A stretch of 64,000 nt of DNA from Bifidobacterium pseudolongum subsp. globosum (GTDB lineage: Bacteria; Actinomycetota; Actinomycetes; Actinomycetales; Bifidobacteriaceae), in contig NZ_JGZG01000005.1 in NCBI RefSeq assembly GCF_000741295.1, positions 186,001 through 250,000 of the forward strand. Direction: 5' to 3'. Of the stretch, positions 39,219 through 47,931 are shown piece by piece (the stretch's first letter is position 1; each line of letters opens with the position of its first letter). The translations under genes and the position numbers were made by a program. Below the pieces are notes generated by a model, which was not told the DNA's origin, did no database searches, and was given only the letters and a program-made list of their open reading frames with translations.

Positions 39219-40790
39219 GTGGTCAGAAGGCAATGCGTATGCGGTGGCCCACTCAAAGGGCTGCATCACACTGGTCCCGAGATGTTCGGTTTCATTCCAT
39301 CGTCGTCATTGGCGCATTATAACTACGACTGCGGCTTTGAAGTGGGAGTCACGCTGCCGGGGGGGCGCGTGCTTGAGCAATGCCAGAACTGCGGCGCGAT
39401 GGTGCTGTGCGAATATCCGACCCGTGACGGTTCGCTGCGCGGGGACGACCCGCTCATCACCTACGGCCCCGGCACCGTATACGAGCAGTGCGACATCGAC
39501 GCCGTGCCGGTGACCTACCGGTCGTTCCGCGCGCTGATGTCGTCCGGTGTGACTGGCGGCATCATGTATTCGGGGGCGTTCCGCACCAACCTCGCCGAGC
39601 TGTTCGGCACGACCGAAGACAGGCTGCCCAGCTGGAAGGTCGTCAAGGACGCGGTGCGCGACCCGATGCACAGCACCTTGGACGAATGGTGGTACGCGTC
39701 AATCGGCCGCAATTTCATTGTGCTGTATGAAAATTCGAAGGTGTTGTTGCCGTTGAGCGCATGGCACCGCATCCCCGGTACGGAGATCAAGAACGCGCAC
39801 ATCGTGCGCATCAACGAATTGAACACCGACCCACTGCGAGTCCATGCGCTCGACACCGTCGAAATGACGATATCCGAGCAGGCGCTCGACATTCCCGACG
39901 AACGCCGGCGCGCGCTCGCGCTCGGCAACGCCGCGCGCACACGCATGCTCGACGGTGCGATCCATGTGGGCCGTGAATTGCGCGACCTGCCGCAATGGGC
40001 ATCGTCTGAGTCGTTCGAACGCGGGGCCGCCCTGATCCGCGACGGTCATGTGGACAGCCTGATCGAAACGGCGTTCGGCATCCGGCATATCGAAGTGCAC
40101 GACGGCGAGCGTACCGAGCAGGTTGACATCCTGATGCGCCACGATGTGCTCGCCAAAACCGTGTGCACCTGCGCCGACGCCCAGGCCAAACGCATCTGCC
40201 CGCATATCGTGGCCGCCGTGCTCGAAATGGCGCGGTACTACAGTTTCCGCATCCTCATTCCGCAGGACCGCCTGCCTGAGCGCACGCACCGTTCGGCCGA
40301 TGTGATCACGGTGGAGGATCAGGGTGACAGCTACAACCATTACGTGGACGTGGTGGCGATGGTGCGCGAAGAGCGCAAGGCGCAAGCGGACTACCGCTGG
40401 TTGTCGTCGTTCATCGAGCCGTTCACGATGGGCGGCGAACCGCTCTACCATGTGGAGTTCATGGACTCCACCGTGATGGGCCTGCCGAGTGTGGGCTATT
40501 GCGTCTACAGCAAGACGGTGCTCGGGTTCATCGACATCGTCATCAACCGAGACGACGAGGATTATCTGGACACCATGCGCGACTATGGACTTGACAAAGA
40601 CGTACGTCTTGACATCCTCAACGTCGATTCGATGGATGCGCGCCTGTTGTGTGCGCTGATCACGATGGCGGTGTACCGGGAGCGCCGCAATGAGGGGTTC
40701 CTCGCGGAATGCTTGGAGAACGGCCAGCTTGTGCGCATGCTCAGGCGTCTGCGTGCGTTGGATGAGGAAGCATCGCCAAGCGGCGAATGA
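39219..40790 (+). CDS. SWIM zinc-finger protein of unknown role
   Basis: A 523-aa protein. Start GTG 39219 is chosen because AAGGAGG lies 6 nt upstream, although the frame is open from GTG 39147. Near the N-terminus QCVCGG and QCQNCGAM look like one zinc-ribbon. At about residues 315-330 CTCADAQAKRICPH gives CxC-x8-CxH, a SWIM finger, followed by IVAAVLEMARYY. The rest is not recognised. SWIM fingers occur in helicase-associated and nucleic-acid-binding proteins, so such a role is plausible. Confidence 0.78.
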   Translation: MVRRQCVCGGPLKGLHHTGPEMFGFIPSSSLAHYNYDCGFEVGVTLPGGRVLEQCQNCGAMVLCEYPTRDGSLRGDDPLITYGPGTVYEQCDIDAVPVTYRSFRALMSSGVTGGIMYSGAFRTNLAELFGTTEDRLPSWKVVKDAVRDPMHSTLDEWWYASIGRNFIVLYENSKVLLPLSAWHRIPGTEIKNAHIVRINELNTDPLRVHALDTVEMTISEQALDIPDERRRALALGNAARTRMLDGAIHVGRELRDLPQWASSESFERGAALIRDGHVDSLIETAFGIRHIEVHDGERTEQVDILMRHDVLAKTVCTCADAQAKRICPHIVAAVLEMARYYSFRILIPQDRLPERTHRSADVITVEDQGDSYNHYVDVVAMVREERKAQADYRWLSSFIEPFTMGGEPLYHVEFMDSTVMGLPSVGYCVYSKTVLGFIDIVINRDDEDYLDTMRDYGLDKDVRLDILNVDSMDARLLCALITMAVYRERRNEGFLAECLENGQLVRMLRRLRALDEEASPSGE

Positions 40791-40843
40791 ATGGTCGGGC
40801 ACGCCAATCGGTGAAAAGTGCGCGGCGGGCAAAACAGGCCGCG

Positions 40844-40849
40844 TACCAT
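40844..40849 (+). promoter_or_regulatory. -10 for leaderless GNAT gene
   Basis: TACCAT lies 7 nt before the ATG at 40857. Confidence 0.45.
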
Positions 40850-40856
40850 GGGGTGT

Positions 40857-41570
40857 ATGAGCGAAACAATCACCTATAGGACGCTGCGCCGCGAGGATTA
40901 CCCGGCGCTCACTGCACTGCTATGCGACACATGGCATGCCAAGCCCGGCACCGACCATGATCTCGCGATGAAACTCGCCGAAGCCGATCTGGAATACAGT
41001 CTGGCCAGGACGACCACCGCGCAGGTGGCGGTGCAAGGCGGGACCGTGGTCGGTGTGGTGCTGGGCCGCATCGACGCCGCGGAGACGCGCAAAGGCGTGA
41101 ACAGGCACCACCGTGCGAGCATGAAGATCCTCGCCTCGCTGCTGTTCAACGCGCAGGGACGCGCCGCGCTGCAGCAACTCAAGAAGAACGAGGAAGCGAA
41201 CCGGAGCATGCTCGCCGAAGCGAAGAAGGAAGGGCACGCGTATGACGCCGAAGTCGTGCTGCTGCTCGTCGATCCCTCAGTGCGCGGCCAAGGCGTGGGC
41301 AAGCATCTGTTCGATTGGCTGCTCGGCCAGTTCAAGGCCAATGGTGTGACCCGCTACTTCCTGTACACTGACACCGGCTGCGACTACCACTTCTACGACC
41401 GTGCAGGCCTGACTCGCCGCAAGGTGCTCGATATGGAGCCCCACACCGTGCAGGAAGACGCCGCGGTGCAGCAGGAGTCCTCCGACCTCGACGAGCACCT
41501 GCATGCGTTCCTGTACGACAACGAGGTGGCGCCGGCGAACGAAGGCGTCAACCCGCTCGGCCGCGACTGA
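40857..41570 (+). CDS. GNAT-family N-acetyltransferase
   Basis: A 237-aa acetyltransferase. The acetyl-CoA site reads VVLLLVDPSVRGQGVGKHLFDWLLGQF (R/Q-x-x-G-x-G/A at VRGQGVGK). A helical insertion with NAQGRAALQQLKKNEEA lies between the early strands. The final 30 residues are acidic. Substrate unknown. mazG follows 11 nt after the stop, suggesting co-transcription. Confidence 0.85.
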   Translation: MSETITYRTLRREDYPALTALLCDTWHAKPGTDHDLAMKLAEADLEYSLARTTTAQVAVQGGTVVGVVLGRIDAAETRKGVNRHHRASMKILASLLFNAQGRAALQQLKKNEEANRSMLAEAKKEGHAYDAEVVLLLVDPSVRGQGVGKHLFDWLLGQFKANGVTRYFLYTDTGCDYHFYDRAGLTRRKVLDMEPHTVQEDAAVQQESSDLDEHLHAFLYDNEVAPANEGVNPLGRD

Positions 41571-41581
41571 ACCGGGGCGGC

Positions 41582-42343
41582 ATGGCACAACCTGAGACCA
41601 CCAGCGCGGGCGGCGCATACGAGCCGCCCGCGGGGTTTGCGCACTGCTCGAAACTACGTCCCGTGTTCGAGGCCCCGACATCCTTGGACCGCGTACGCGC
41701 GCTTGTGGCAATCCTGCAGGGGCCCGACGGCTGCCCGTGGGACGGCGCCCAGACCAACAGGTCGCTCCTCAAACCGCTGCTCGAGGAGACCTACGAATAC
41801 ATCGACGCCGTGGAATGCGGCGACCGCGACAACATGCGCGAAGAACTCGGCGACATGCTGCTCCAATCGGTGTTCCAGGCGCAGATCTGCGCGCAGGACA
41901 CCCACGACCCTTTCGACATCGACGAGGTATGCGACCGGCTCGTCACCAAACTGATCACACGCCATCCGCTCGTATTCCCGCCGGATGGGGCCGCAGGCGA
42001 TGAACTGGACGCCGAAGACACGCTCGCCGTATGGGAGCGGATGAAGCAGCGCGAAAAAGGGCGCCAGTCCGTGCTCGACGGCATCTCACGCGCGCAGGGC
42101 GCCCTGCCGCGCACCGCAAAAGTGGTCTCGCGGGTGGGCAAATCCGCACATCACGAGCGGCTTGAACAGGCGTTTGACGCACCGAGCGCGCTTGAGGACG
42201 ACTATGCCGATCAGATTGTGCGCATCGTGCGGCAGGCGCAGGCCGCCGGCGTGGACATCGAAGCCGATTTGCGCAACCGCCTGCGTGAAATCGAACAGGC
42301 CATCACACGATTGGAGCAATCCGGCGATGATGAAGATCAGTGA
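41582..42343 (+). CDS. mazG: MazG nucleoside triphosphate pyrophosphohydrolase
   Basis: A 253-aa MazG that hydrolyses NTPs/dNTPs to NMP and PPi. The first MazG domain has GCPWDGAQTNRSL and EETYEYIDAV, with the metal-binding EELGDML. The C-terminal half has DELDAEDTLAVWERMKQREK and GALPRTAKVVSRVGK, matching full-length MazG, whose C-terminal domain is degraded. Only weak purine bases precede ATG 41582. The stop overlaps the zincin gene by 17 nt. Confidence 0.93.
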   Translation: MAQPETTSAGGAYEPPAGFAHCSKLRPVFEAPTSLDRVRALVAILQGPDGCPWDGAQTNRSLLKPLLEETYEYIDAVECGDRDNMREELGDMLLQSVFQAQICAQDTHDPFDIDEVCDRLVTKLITRHPLVFPPDGAAGDELDAEDTLAVWERMKQREKGRQSVLDGISRAQGALPRTAKVVSRVGKSAHHERLEQAFDAPSALEDDYADQIVRIVRQAQAAGVDIEADLRNRLREIEQAITRLEQSGDDEDQ

Positions 42344-42698
42344 ACATGAATTCGAGCAGGCGGTCACTGAAGCGCTTGCCTCGGTGCCGCAGCGGTTCAA
42401 GGATGTGCTGCACAACATCGCGATCACCGTGGATGACGAACCCACGCCCGAACAGCTGCGTACGATGACGCATGGGCATGGCGAACTGCTCGGCCTGTAC
42501 CAAGGCATTCCGATCACCCAGCGCGGCACTGGGTATGCCGGGGTGATGCCCGACGTCATCACGATCTTCCGTGGGCCGCATGAGCGCGTATGCTCCACCC
42601 ACCGTGAGCTCGTGGTGCAGATCCAGAAGACCGTGCTGCACGAGATCGGGCATTATTTCGGGTTCGACGACGCCTACCTGCACTCGCACGGCTACTGA
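42327..42698 (+). CDS. Zincin-like metallopeptidase (DUF1025 type)
   Basis: A 123-aa protein. The zinc-protease motif is HEIGHYFGFDD (HExxH-x5-D). The N-terminal part reads FEQAVTEALASVPQRFKDVLHNIAITVDDEP, with GLYQGIPITQRG and DVITIFRGP, as in the minimal zincins encoded beside housekeeping genes in actinobacteria. Two adjacent ATGs (42327, 42330) are possible; GGAG lies about 9 nt upstream inside mazG. The physiological substrate is unknown. Confidence 0.85.
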   Translation: MMKISEHEFEQAVTEALASVPQRFKDVLHNIAITVDDEPTPEQLRTMTHGHGELLGLYQGIPITQRGTGYAGVMPDVITIFRGPHERVCSTHRELVVQIQKTVLHEIGHYFGFDDAYLHSHGY

Positions 42699-42711
42699 CG
42701 GGCGCCGTGCG

Positions 42712-43071
42712 TCACACGATCTGCGTGCCGAAGGGGAACAGCGCCAGCTTGGCCATCTTGAACGACTGCAGGCCGAACGGGATGCCGATGATCGTGATGC
42801 AGTTGGCGACGCCCGCCACAATATAGCCGATGGCGAACCACAGGCCCACGAAGATGACCCAGATGAAGTTGAGGATCGCCGAGCCGGCGCCCCCGCCGTA
42901 TACCACCTGTGTGCCAAAAGGGGTCAGGGTGAGCTTGGCCATCTTGAATGCCTGCCTGCCCACCGGGATGCCGATGATCGTGATGCACAGGATGACGCCT
43001 ACCACGGCCCAGCCAAACGCGATCGCAAGGCCACCGAGCACAAGCCACAGAATGTTTCCAATAAGTCTCAT
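42712..43071 (-). CDS. yccF: YccF-domain membrane protein
   Basis: A 119-aa protein with two repeats of the YccF domain: NILWLVLGGLAIAFGW ... CITIIGIPVGRQAFKMAKLTLTPFG, then FIWVIFVGLWFAIGY ... CITIIGIPFGLQSFKMAKLALFPFG. It should have four membrane helices. Function unknown. The ATG has TACACT 8 nt upstream, with AAAGGGG in the spacer. Converges on the zincin gene. Confidence 0.93.
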   Translation of the reverse strand: MRLIGNILWLVLGGLAIAFGWAVVGVILCITIIGIPVGRQAFKMAKLTLTPFGTQVVYGGGAGSAILNFIWVIFVGLWFAIGYIVAGVANCITIIGIPFGLQSFKMAKLALFPFGTQIV

Positions 43072-43079
43072 GCCCCTTT

Positions 43080-43085
43080 AGTGTA
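43080..43085 (-). promoter_or_regulatory. -10 for yccF
   Basis: TACACT on the minus strand, 8 nt before the ATG. Confidence 0.45.
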
Positions 43086-43185
43086 GTGGCCGTGCGTGCG
43101 GTTGTCACGCATGGTTCGTGGGCGGGAAGCGGCGTTGGCCGGGCGCCATGCCATACTGGCTTGTGGCGCCAACCGGCGCCCGCAG

Positions 43186-43261
43186 TACGCAGGGGGACTC
43201 GCACGCGAGTTGAGAGGGCCATTGGCCCGACCCTTTGAACCTGTTGGTTAAGACCAGCGTA
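43186..43261 (+). promoter_or_regulatory. TPP riboswitch (THI element)
   Basis: The aptamer core is present: GTTGAGAGGG (43208-43217), then ACCCTTTGAACCTG and a 3' ACCAGCGTAGGGA. P1 is TACGC (43186-43190) with GCGTA (43257-43261). The AGGGAG ribosome site of tenA begins at the 3' end of the aptamer, so TPP binding should block translation initiation. Confidence 0.93.
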
Positions 43262-43276
43262 GGGAGACGAACAACC

Positions 43277-44014
43277 ATGGCATTCGAGCCACAAGAACCC
43301 ATCACCCTGACCAATCTTCCACCATTCGCGCAGCGCATGCGCGACGCGGCGGACGTAGTGTGGGAGGAAGGCTATCGGCAGCCGTTCATCCGCGAACTGG
43401 GCGCGGGCACACTGCCCCGCGACACCTTCGCGTTCTATTTGATCCAGGACGAGCTCTACCTCAACGACTATGCGAAGGTGCATGCACTCGCCGTCACCAA
43501 AACCGACGACAACGAGGTCATGGCGTTCATGGCGCAGGTGCAGCATGCGATCTTCCATGTGGAAAAGACGCTGCACAACGAATACCTCGCCTCGTTCGGC
43601 ATCACGGCACAGGATATGCGCGATGCGCGCCAATCCGCGTTCGCCCGGGCCTATACCGCGAACATGCTTGCCACCGCCTATGGCGAGGATCTGATCGACA
43701 TCCTTGTGGCCGTGCTGCCGTGCGCATGGGTGTACGCCGACTATGGGCAGCGCCTCGCCCGCGAGTTCACCGGTACCTTGGACTCCAACCCGTACCGCAG
43801 CTGGATCGACACATACCGCACAGACGAATTCTGGCAGTCCTCCGTGTGGCTCATCGAACACATCGAATCCATCGCCGGCACGCTCGATGAACCGCGCAAG
43901 CGCAGGCTCGTCGAGCACTTCGTGCGTGGCGTGGAGTACGAATACATGTTCTGGGCGAGCGCCTACGACCATCAGATGAGCTGGCGCCCGGAGTGGAACG
44001 GGCTCGCCGGCTGA
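43277..44014 (+). CDS. tenA: TenA-family thiaminase II/aminopyrimidine hydrolase
   Basis: A 245-aa all-helical enzyme that salvages pyrimidine moieties of degraded thiamin. Active-site motifs are FYLIQDELYLNDYAKV (Asp), LPCAWVYADYGQRLA (catalytic Cys) and VEYEYMFWASAY (Glu). Control by the TPP riboswitch immediately upstream supports a thiamin salvage role. GGAG lies 10 nt before ATG 43277, at the edge of the aptamer. A substrate-transport gene is not adjacent. Confidence 0.95.
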   Translation: MAFEPQEPITLTNLPPFAQRMRDAADVVWEEGYRQPFIRELGAGTLPRDTFAFYLIQDELYLNDYAKVHALAVTKTDDNEVMAFMAQVQHAIFHVEKTLHNEYLASFGITAQDMRDARQSAFARAYTANMLATAYGEDLIDILVAVLPCAWVYADYGQRLAREFTGTLDSNPYRSWIDTYRTDEFWQSSVWLIEHIESIAGTLDEPRKRRLVEHFVRGVEYEYMFWASAYDHQMSWRPEWNGLAG

Positions 44015-44032
44015 GCCACACACTTCTCGCCG

Positions 44033-44082
44033 TATGGGAAGAGGCCCCGGATGCGTTGTCGCATCAGGGGCCTCTTCCCATA
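44033..44082. terminator. Bidirectional hairpin between tenA and yhbY
   Basis: 16-bp perfect arms (44033-44048, 44067-44082) plus an inner 5-bp stem (44050-44054 with 44061-44065), between two convergent genes. Confidence 0.8.
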
Positions 44083-44096
44083 TGCTCTGTGTCGCT

Positions 44097-44402
44097 TTAC
44101 TCGCGCACAAGGTGGATGTGCTCCACGTCGTCGCGCTTGGATCGGCGGTAGAGCACACAACGGTTGCCAATCACCTGCACGACCTCGGCGCCGAGGCGTT
44201 CGGCGAGCACGTCGGCCGCCTCGTGGGAGTCGAGCCCGGAGCCGTCCTGCACCTGCACCTTGATCAGTTCGCGCTTCTCGATCGTCTCGTCGGCCTGGTT
44301 GACCGCGGTCTCGCTCAAGTCGTTCTTGCCGATGTATACGAGCGGCTTAATCTGGTTCGCCGCGGCGCGCAGCTGCTTGATCTGCTTCTTCGTCAATGCC
44401 AT
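44097..44402 (-). CDS. yhbY: YhbY/CRM-domain RNA-binding protein
   Basis: A 101-aa protein made of one CRM (CRS1-YhbY) domain: LTKKQIKQLRAAANQIKPLVYIGKNDLSETAVNQ ... ELIKVQV ... LGAEVVQVIGNRCVLYR. The GxxG loop typical of the family is IGKN. Bacterial homologues bind pre-50S ribosomes and take part in large-subunit assembly. AAGGAA precedes the ATG; it lies 89 nt downstream of the aldo-keto reductase gene on the same strand. Confidence 0.93.
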   Translation of the reverse strand: MALTKKQIKQLRAAANQIKPLVYIGKNDLSETAVNQADETIEKRELIKVQVQDGSGLDSHEAADVLAERLGAEVVQVIGNRCVLYRRSKRDDVEHIHLVRE

Positions 44403-44491
44403 GTGTTCGTTCCTTAAGTCCTGCATATGCACATGCGTGTTGCCGCTCCATCGTAACGGAACGGCACGATGGAGCGGCAACACGGCAACGG

Positions 44492-45322
44492 TCAGAAGTC
44501 GAAATTGTTCGGGTCGGCGCCGTTGCGTTTGCCGGTGTCGAGCGAGCTGATGAGCTGCATCTCCGATTCGTCGAGCTCGAAGTCGAACACGTGAATGTTC
44601 TGCATGATGCGGGTGCTGTGCACTGATTTCGGCAGCGGGATGACGTCGCGCTGCAGGTCCCAGCGCAGCACGACCTGTGCGGACGACTTGCCGTATTTCT
44701 CGCCGATGTCGAGCAGGCGCTGGTCGGTAAGCAGGTTGCCGCCGGTGCCGCCGAGCGGGCTCCATGCCTCGACGGCGATGTCCTTGCCATGGCAGAAGTC
44801 GATGAGGTCCTGATTGGGGAATGTGGGGGAGGACTCGACCTGGTCCACCGCGGGCAACACGTCGGTTTGCTCGAGCAGTTCGGTCAGGTGGTTGCGCTCG
44901 AAGTTGCTCACGCCAATCGCGCGCATGCGTCCTTGCGCATAGAGCTCCTGCATGGCGGCCCATGCCTCCTGCCAACCTTCGGCCGGCCAGTGGATCAGAT
45001 ACAGGTCCACATAGTCCAGCCCGAGCCGGTCGAGGCTCTCCTGGAACGCGTCCTTGGTGCGGCGCTTGCGAATGTCGTCGTTCCACAGTTTCGTGGTGAC
45101 GAACAGGTCGGCACGGTCCACATCGCTTTCGGCGATGGCCTTGCCCACCGAAGCCTCGTTGCCGTATACGCTCGCCGTGTCGATATGGCGATACCCGTCC
45201 TCGAGGGCGGTGCGTACGGCGTCCACGGTCTGTGGGCCGTCCTCGACCTGGAACACGCCGAAGCCTATCTGCGGGATCATCACGTCGTTGTTGAGCGCGA
45301 TGCAATGGTTCTCTTGTGCCAT
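44492..45322 (-). CDS. Aldo/keto reductase
   Basis: A 276-aa NADPH-dependent oxidoreductase with a TIM barrel. The catalytic tetrad is visible: Asp in YRHIDTA, Tyr in SVYGNE, Lys in VTTKLW and His in YLIHWP. NADPH-binding region is IPLPKSVHSTRI. It resembles 2,5-diketo-D-gluconate reductase/AKR5-type enzymes. GAGGAA precedes ATG 45322. Substrate unknown. Confidence 0.93.
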   Translation of the reverse strand: MAQENHCIALNNDVMIPQIGFGVFQVEDGPQTVDAVRTALEDGYRHIDTASVYGNEASVGKAIAESDVDRADLFVTTKLWNDDIRKRRTKDAFQESLDRLGLDYVDLYLIHWPAEGWQEAWAAMQELYAQGRMRAIGVSNFERNHLTELLEQTDVLPAVDQVESSPTFPNQDLIDFCHGKDIAVEAWSPLGGTGGNLLTDQRLLDIGEKYGKSSAQVVLRWDLQRDVIPLPKSVHSTRIMQNIHVFDFELDESEMQLISSLDTGKRNGADPNNFDF

Positions 45323-45672
45323 GATTCCTCGATTCATGCAGGGAAAGACGGCGAAGGCCGTCACTGCCCTCCATCGTAATCGAGCGCCGCCGCGTGCCGT
45401 GGGCGTCGTGCTCTGCGAGAACAAGCGCGGGGCGGTGGCGGAACAAAGAAATGTGCACCCGGCAGTTGGCCGGATGCACATTCAGTCACGACTCGGCGGT
45501 TCGCGCCCTGCCATGGTCGCGTCCTTGTGGGACCCATGCGAGAGCTTGGTACAAACCGTTGACGTTGAACCCGTCTTCTCTCAACGGACCGCCCGGTGAT
45601 TGTGTCATCGCGCAATCCGATGGTCGCTATATATCAATATGTCGTATTGTGCCAATGTGGCGCCACTTCGGC
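45323..45672. other. 350-nt gap between aldo-keto reductase and ECF genes
   Basis: No gene is supported. It holds the terminator hairpin at 45450-45482, a small inverted repeat CCGTTGA/TCAACGG (45556-45562, 45581-45587) and an AT-rich patch near 45630-45650. The promoter of the minus-strand reductase gene is expected here but I could not place it. Confidence 0.6.
45450..45482 (-). terminator. Terminator of the riboflavin ECF operon
   Basis: 14-bp arms (45450-45463, 45469-45482) with one C/A mismatch and a 5-nt loop. In the minus direction it is followed by a T-rich run (ttctttgttc), as expected of an intrinsic terminator for the operon ending at 45673. Confidence 0.65.
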
Positions 45673-47931
45673 TCATATTGTGAACACTGCGCTGAGTGCG
45701 AGCGCACATAGCACAACGGCCACCCCTGCGAGGAACCACCAGTCGCGCGCATGCATGCGCAACGCATGCCAATGGGAACGCGGCTCGCCCTCCTGATAGC
45801 AACGGGCGTCGAGTGCGAGTGCGAGGTTGTCTGCGTGGCGGATCACCCCCGCGAAGATCGGCACGATGATCGCGCACATGGCACGCACCCGTTGGGTGGG
45901 CGAGCCTGTCTCGATCGATCCGCCGCGGGCCGCTTGCGCGTCGCGGATCGACACCGTTTCGTCGGCGATCGTCGGCAGGAACCGCAGGGCGAGCGACATG
46001 ACAAGCGCGATCTCCTGCACGTGCAGGACCTTGCGGAACACCGACATCATCGATTCGAATGCGTCGGTGAGCGCGGTGGGCGTGGTGGTGAGCATGATGA
46101 CCGCGCCGAGCACGATCACGAGCATGAAGCGGATGGTGTAGAGCGCGGCGACGGCGAGGCCCCCCGTCGTCAACGCCCAAGCGCCGATATGCAGCAGTGG
46201 TGTGCCGCTGCGCACTACGAGCATGTTGAACAGGCCCATGATCAACAGCACGACCGCGAACATGCGCGTCGAGCGCCACAGCACATGCACGCCGAGCCTG
46301 CTCGCGGCCGCGATCGCCAAGGTCGCCGCGCACCCCACTGCCAACTGCGTCCACGACGTCATGGTGAACGCGGAGAACATCAGTACGAGGAATCCGATGA
46401 CCTTCGCGCGCGGGTCGAGCCGGGAGATGGCAGAATAGCGCGCATTCGACGGCGCAATGCGGGGTTCGGGCGCCTTCTGGCGCACCGTCGTGCGCTCGCC
46501 GAACACGAGCATCGCGTCGGCGAGCTGTTGCGCGGCGCGCATGTCGTGCGTGATGAGCAGAATCGTGACGCCTTGGCTGTGCAAGGTGCGCATGATGGCG
46601 TGCACACGCTCCACGGCCGCCTCGTCGAGCGACGCCGTTGGCTCGTCCATGACGAGCACACGCGGGCGGCAGGCGAGTACGCCAGCGATCGCGGCGAGCC
46701 GCTGCTGGCCCCCGCTGAGCGAGAACGGGTCCCTGTCGGCGAGGTCGGCGATGCCGACGAGGTCGAGCGCCTCCTGCACGCGCTCGCGCACGGCGGCCTC
46801 ATCGAGCCCCTGGTTGTGTGGTCCATAGGCCACGTCCTCGCGCACGGTGGCGGCGAACAGCTGCCGTTCGGGGCGTTGCATGATCAGGCCAAGCGAGCGG
46901 CGCAACGCCTTGCGTTGGCGCCGTTTGGCATGGTGCCAACGCAAGGCCTCGACGCATATGGTGCCTTCGTCGGGGTCGATCAGTGCGCACAGCAGACGCG
47001 CGAACGTCGTTTTGCCCGACCCGTTGGGGCCGACGAGCGCCACAGTGGAACCGCGTTCGATGCCCACGGTCAGGTCGTCGATCACCGGCGCGCCGTCGGC
47101 GTAGGCGAACGAGACATGGTCGAACACGACCGCCGGGTCGTGCGCGGCGCGCCCCACGCGCGGCAGGTCGGGCAACGCGGCGCCGGGGCTGTGCACTTGG
47201 CTTGGTACGCCGTGCGCGTGCGCATACCGCGCGGTCACGTCGCGCACCACGCCGTGCTCGACGGCGAGGACACGGTCGGCGTGGGCCACTTCATCGGGGT
47301 GGTGCGTGACCATCACGATCGCGGTGCCGCGTTGGTGCACGCGTTCGATGATCGCGAGCACGTCGGCGCGCGCCTGCGGGTCGAGCATCGCCGTCGGTTC
47401 GTCGAGCACGAGCACGCGGCTGTCCATGGCGAGCATGCCGGCGATCGCGACACGCTGCTGTTGGCCGCCGCTCATGGCGGTGGGGTCGGCGTCGCGCAGG
47501 CCGTCCATGCCCACCGCGCTGAGCGCATTGTGCACACGGTCGCCGATCAGCGCCGGCGCCACGTTGAGGTTCTCCGGGCCGAACGCCACATCCGCGGCCA
47601 CGGTCGTGGTCACAATCTGGTCTTCGGGGTTCTGGAATACGACGCCGATCGAGCGGCGCGCCTTGCGGTATGCGCCGGCGTCGGCGCCATGCGCGTCATC
47701 GAACACGGTGTGGCCCATCAGCCTCACCGTGCCGTGGTCGGGGGCGGCCAACCCGGCGATCAGGTGCGCGAGCGTGGATTTGCCCGCGCCGTTGGGGCCC
47801 ACGAGCGCGATGCGCTCACCGGGCCCGACGCGCAAATACACGCCGTCGAGTACCCAGGTGGCGCCGTCGTCGTAGCTGAACCGCACGCCGTCGAGTTCGA
47901 TCGGCGCGCCTGCGACTACATCGTCCGTCAT
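45673..47931 (-). CDS. Fused ECF transporter module EcfA-EcfA'-EcfT
   Basis: A 752-aa single polypeptide. The first ABC ATPase (residues about 8-245) has GPNGAGKS, VFQNPEDQ, MSGGQQQR, LVLDEPTAMLDP and THHPDE. The second (about 265-500) has GPNGSGKTT, LIMQRPERQ, LSGGQQRLAA, VMDEPTASLDE and ITHDM. The EcfT part (about 515-752) has five or six membrane helices with the coupling motifs DAQAARGGS and ALDARCYQEG. These subunits are normally three genes. The ATG overlaps the S-component stop by 4 nt (ATGA), coupling it to RibU. It energises riboflavin uptake and may serve other S components. Confidence 0.92.
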   Translation of the reverse strand: MTDDVVAGAPIELDGVRFSYDDGATWVLDGVYLRVGPGERIALVGPNGAGKSTLAHLIAGLAAPDHGTVRLMGHTVFDDAHGADAGAYRKARRSIGVVFQNPEDQIVTTTVAADVAFGPENLNVAPALIGDRVHNALSAVGMDGLRDADPTAMSGGQQQRVAIAGMLAMDSRVLVLDEPTAMLDPQARADVLAIIERVHQRGTAIVMVTHHPDEVAHADRVLAVEHGVVRDVTARYAHAHGVPSQVHSPGAALPDLPRVGRAAHDPAVVFDHVSFAYADGAPVIDDLTVGIERGSTVALVGPNGSGKTTFARLLCALIDPDEGTICVEALRWHHAKRRQRKALRRSLGLIMQRPERQLFAATVREDVAYGPHNQGLDEAAVRERVQEALDLVGIADLADRDPFSLSGGQQRLAAIAGVLACRPRVLVMDEPTASLDEAAVERVHAIMRTLHSQGVTILLITHDMRAAQQLADAMLVFGERTTVRQKAPEPRIAPSNARYSAISRLDPRAKVIGFLVLMFSAFTMTSWTQLAVGCAATLAIAAASRLGVHVLWRSTRMFAVVLLIMGLFNMLVVRSGTPLLHIGAWALTTGGLAVAALYTIRFMLVIVLGAVIMLTTTPTALTDAFESMMSVFRKVLHVQEIALVMSLALRFLPTIADETVSIRDAQAARGGSIETGSPTQRVRAMCAIIVPIFAGVIRHADNLALALDARCYQEGEPRSHWHALRMHARDWWFLAGVAVVLCALALSAVFTI

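Noticed and set aside
39147..39219. Longer SWIM-protein frame from GTG 39147.
   Set aside because: The extra 24 residues lack conservation features, whereas GTG 39219 has a perfect ribosome site at 6-nt spacing.
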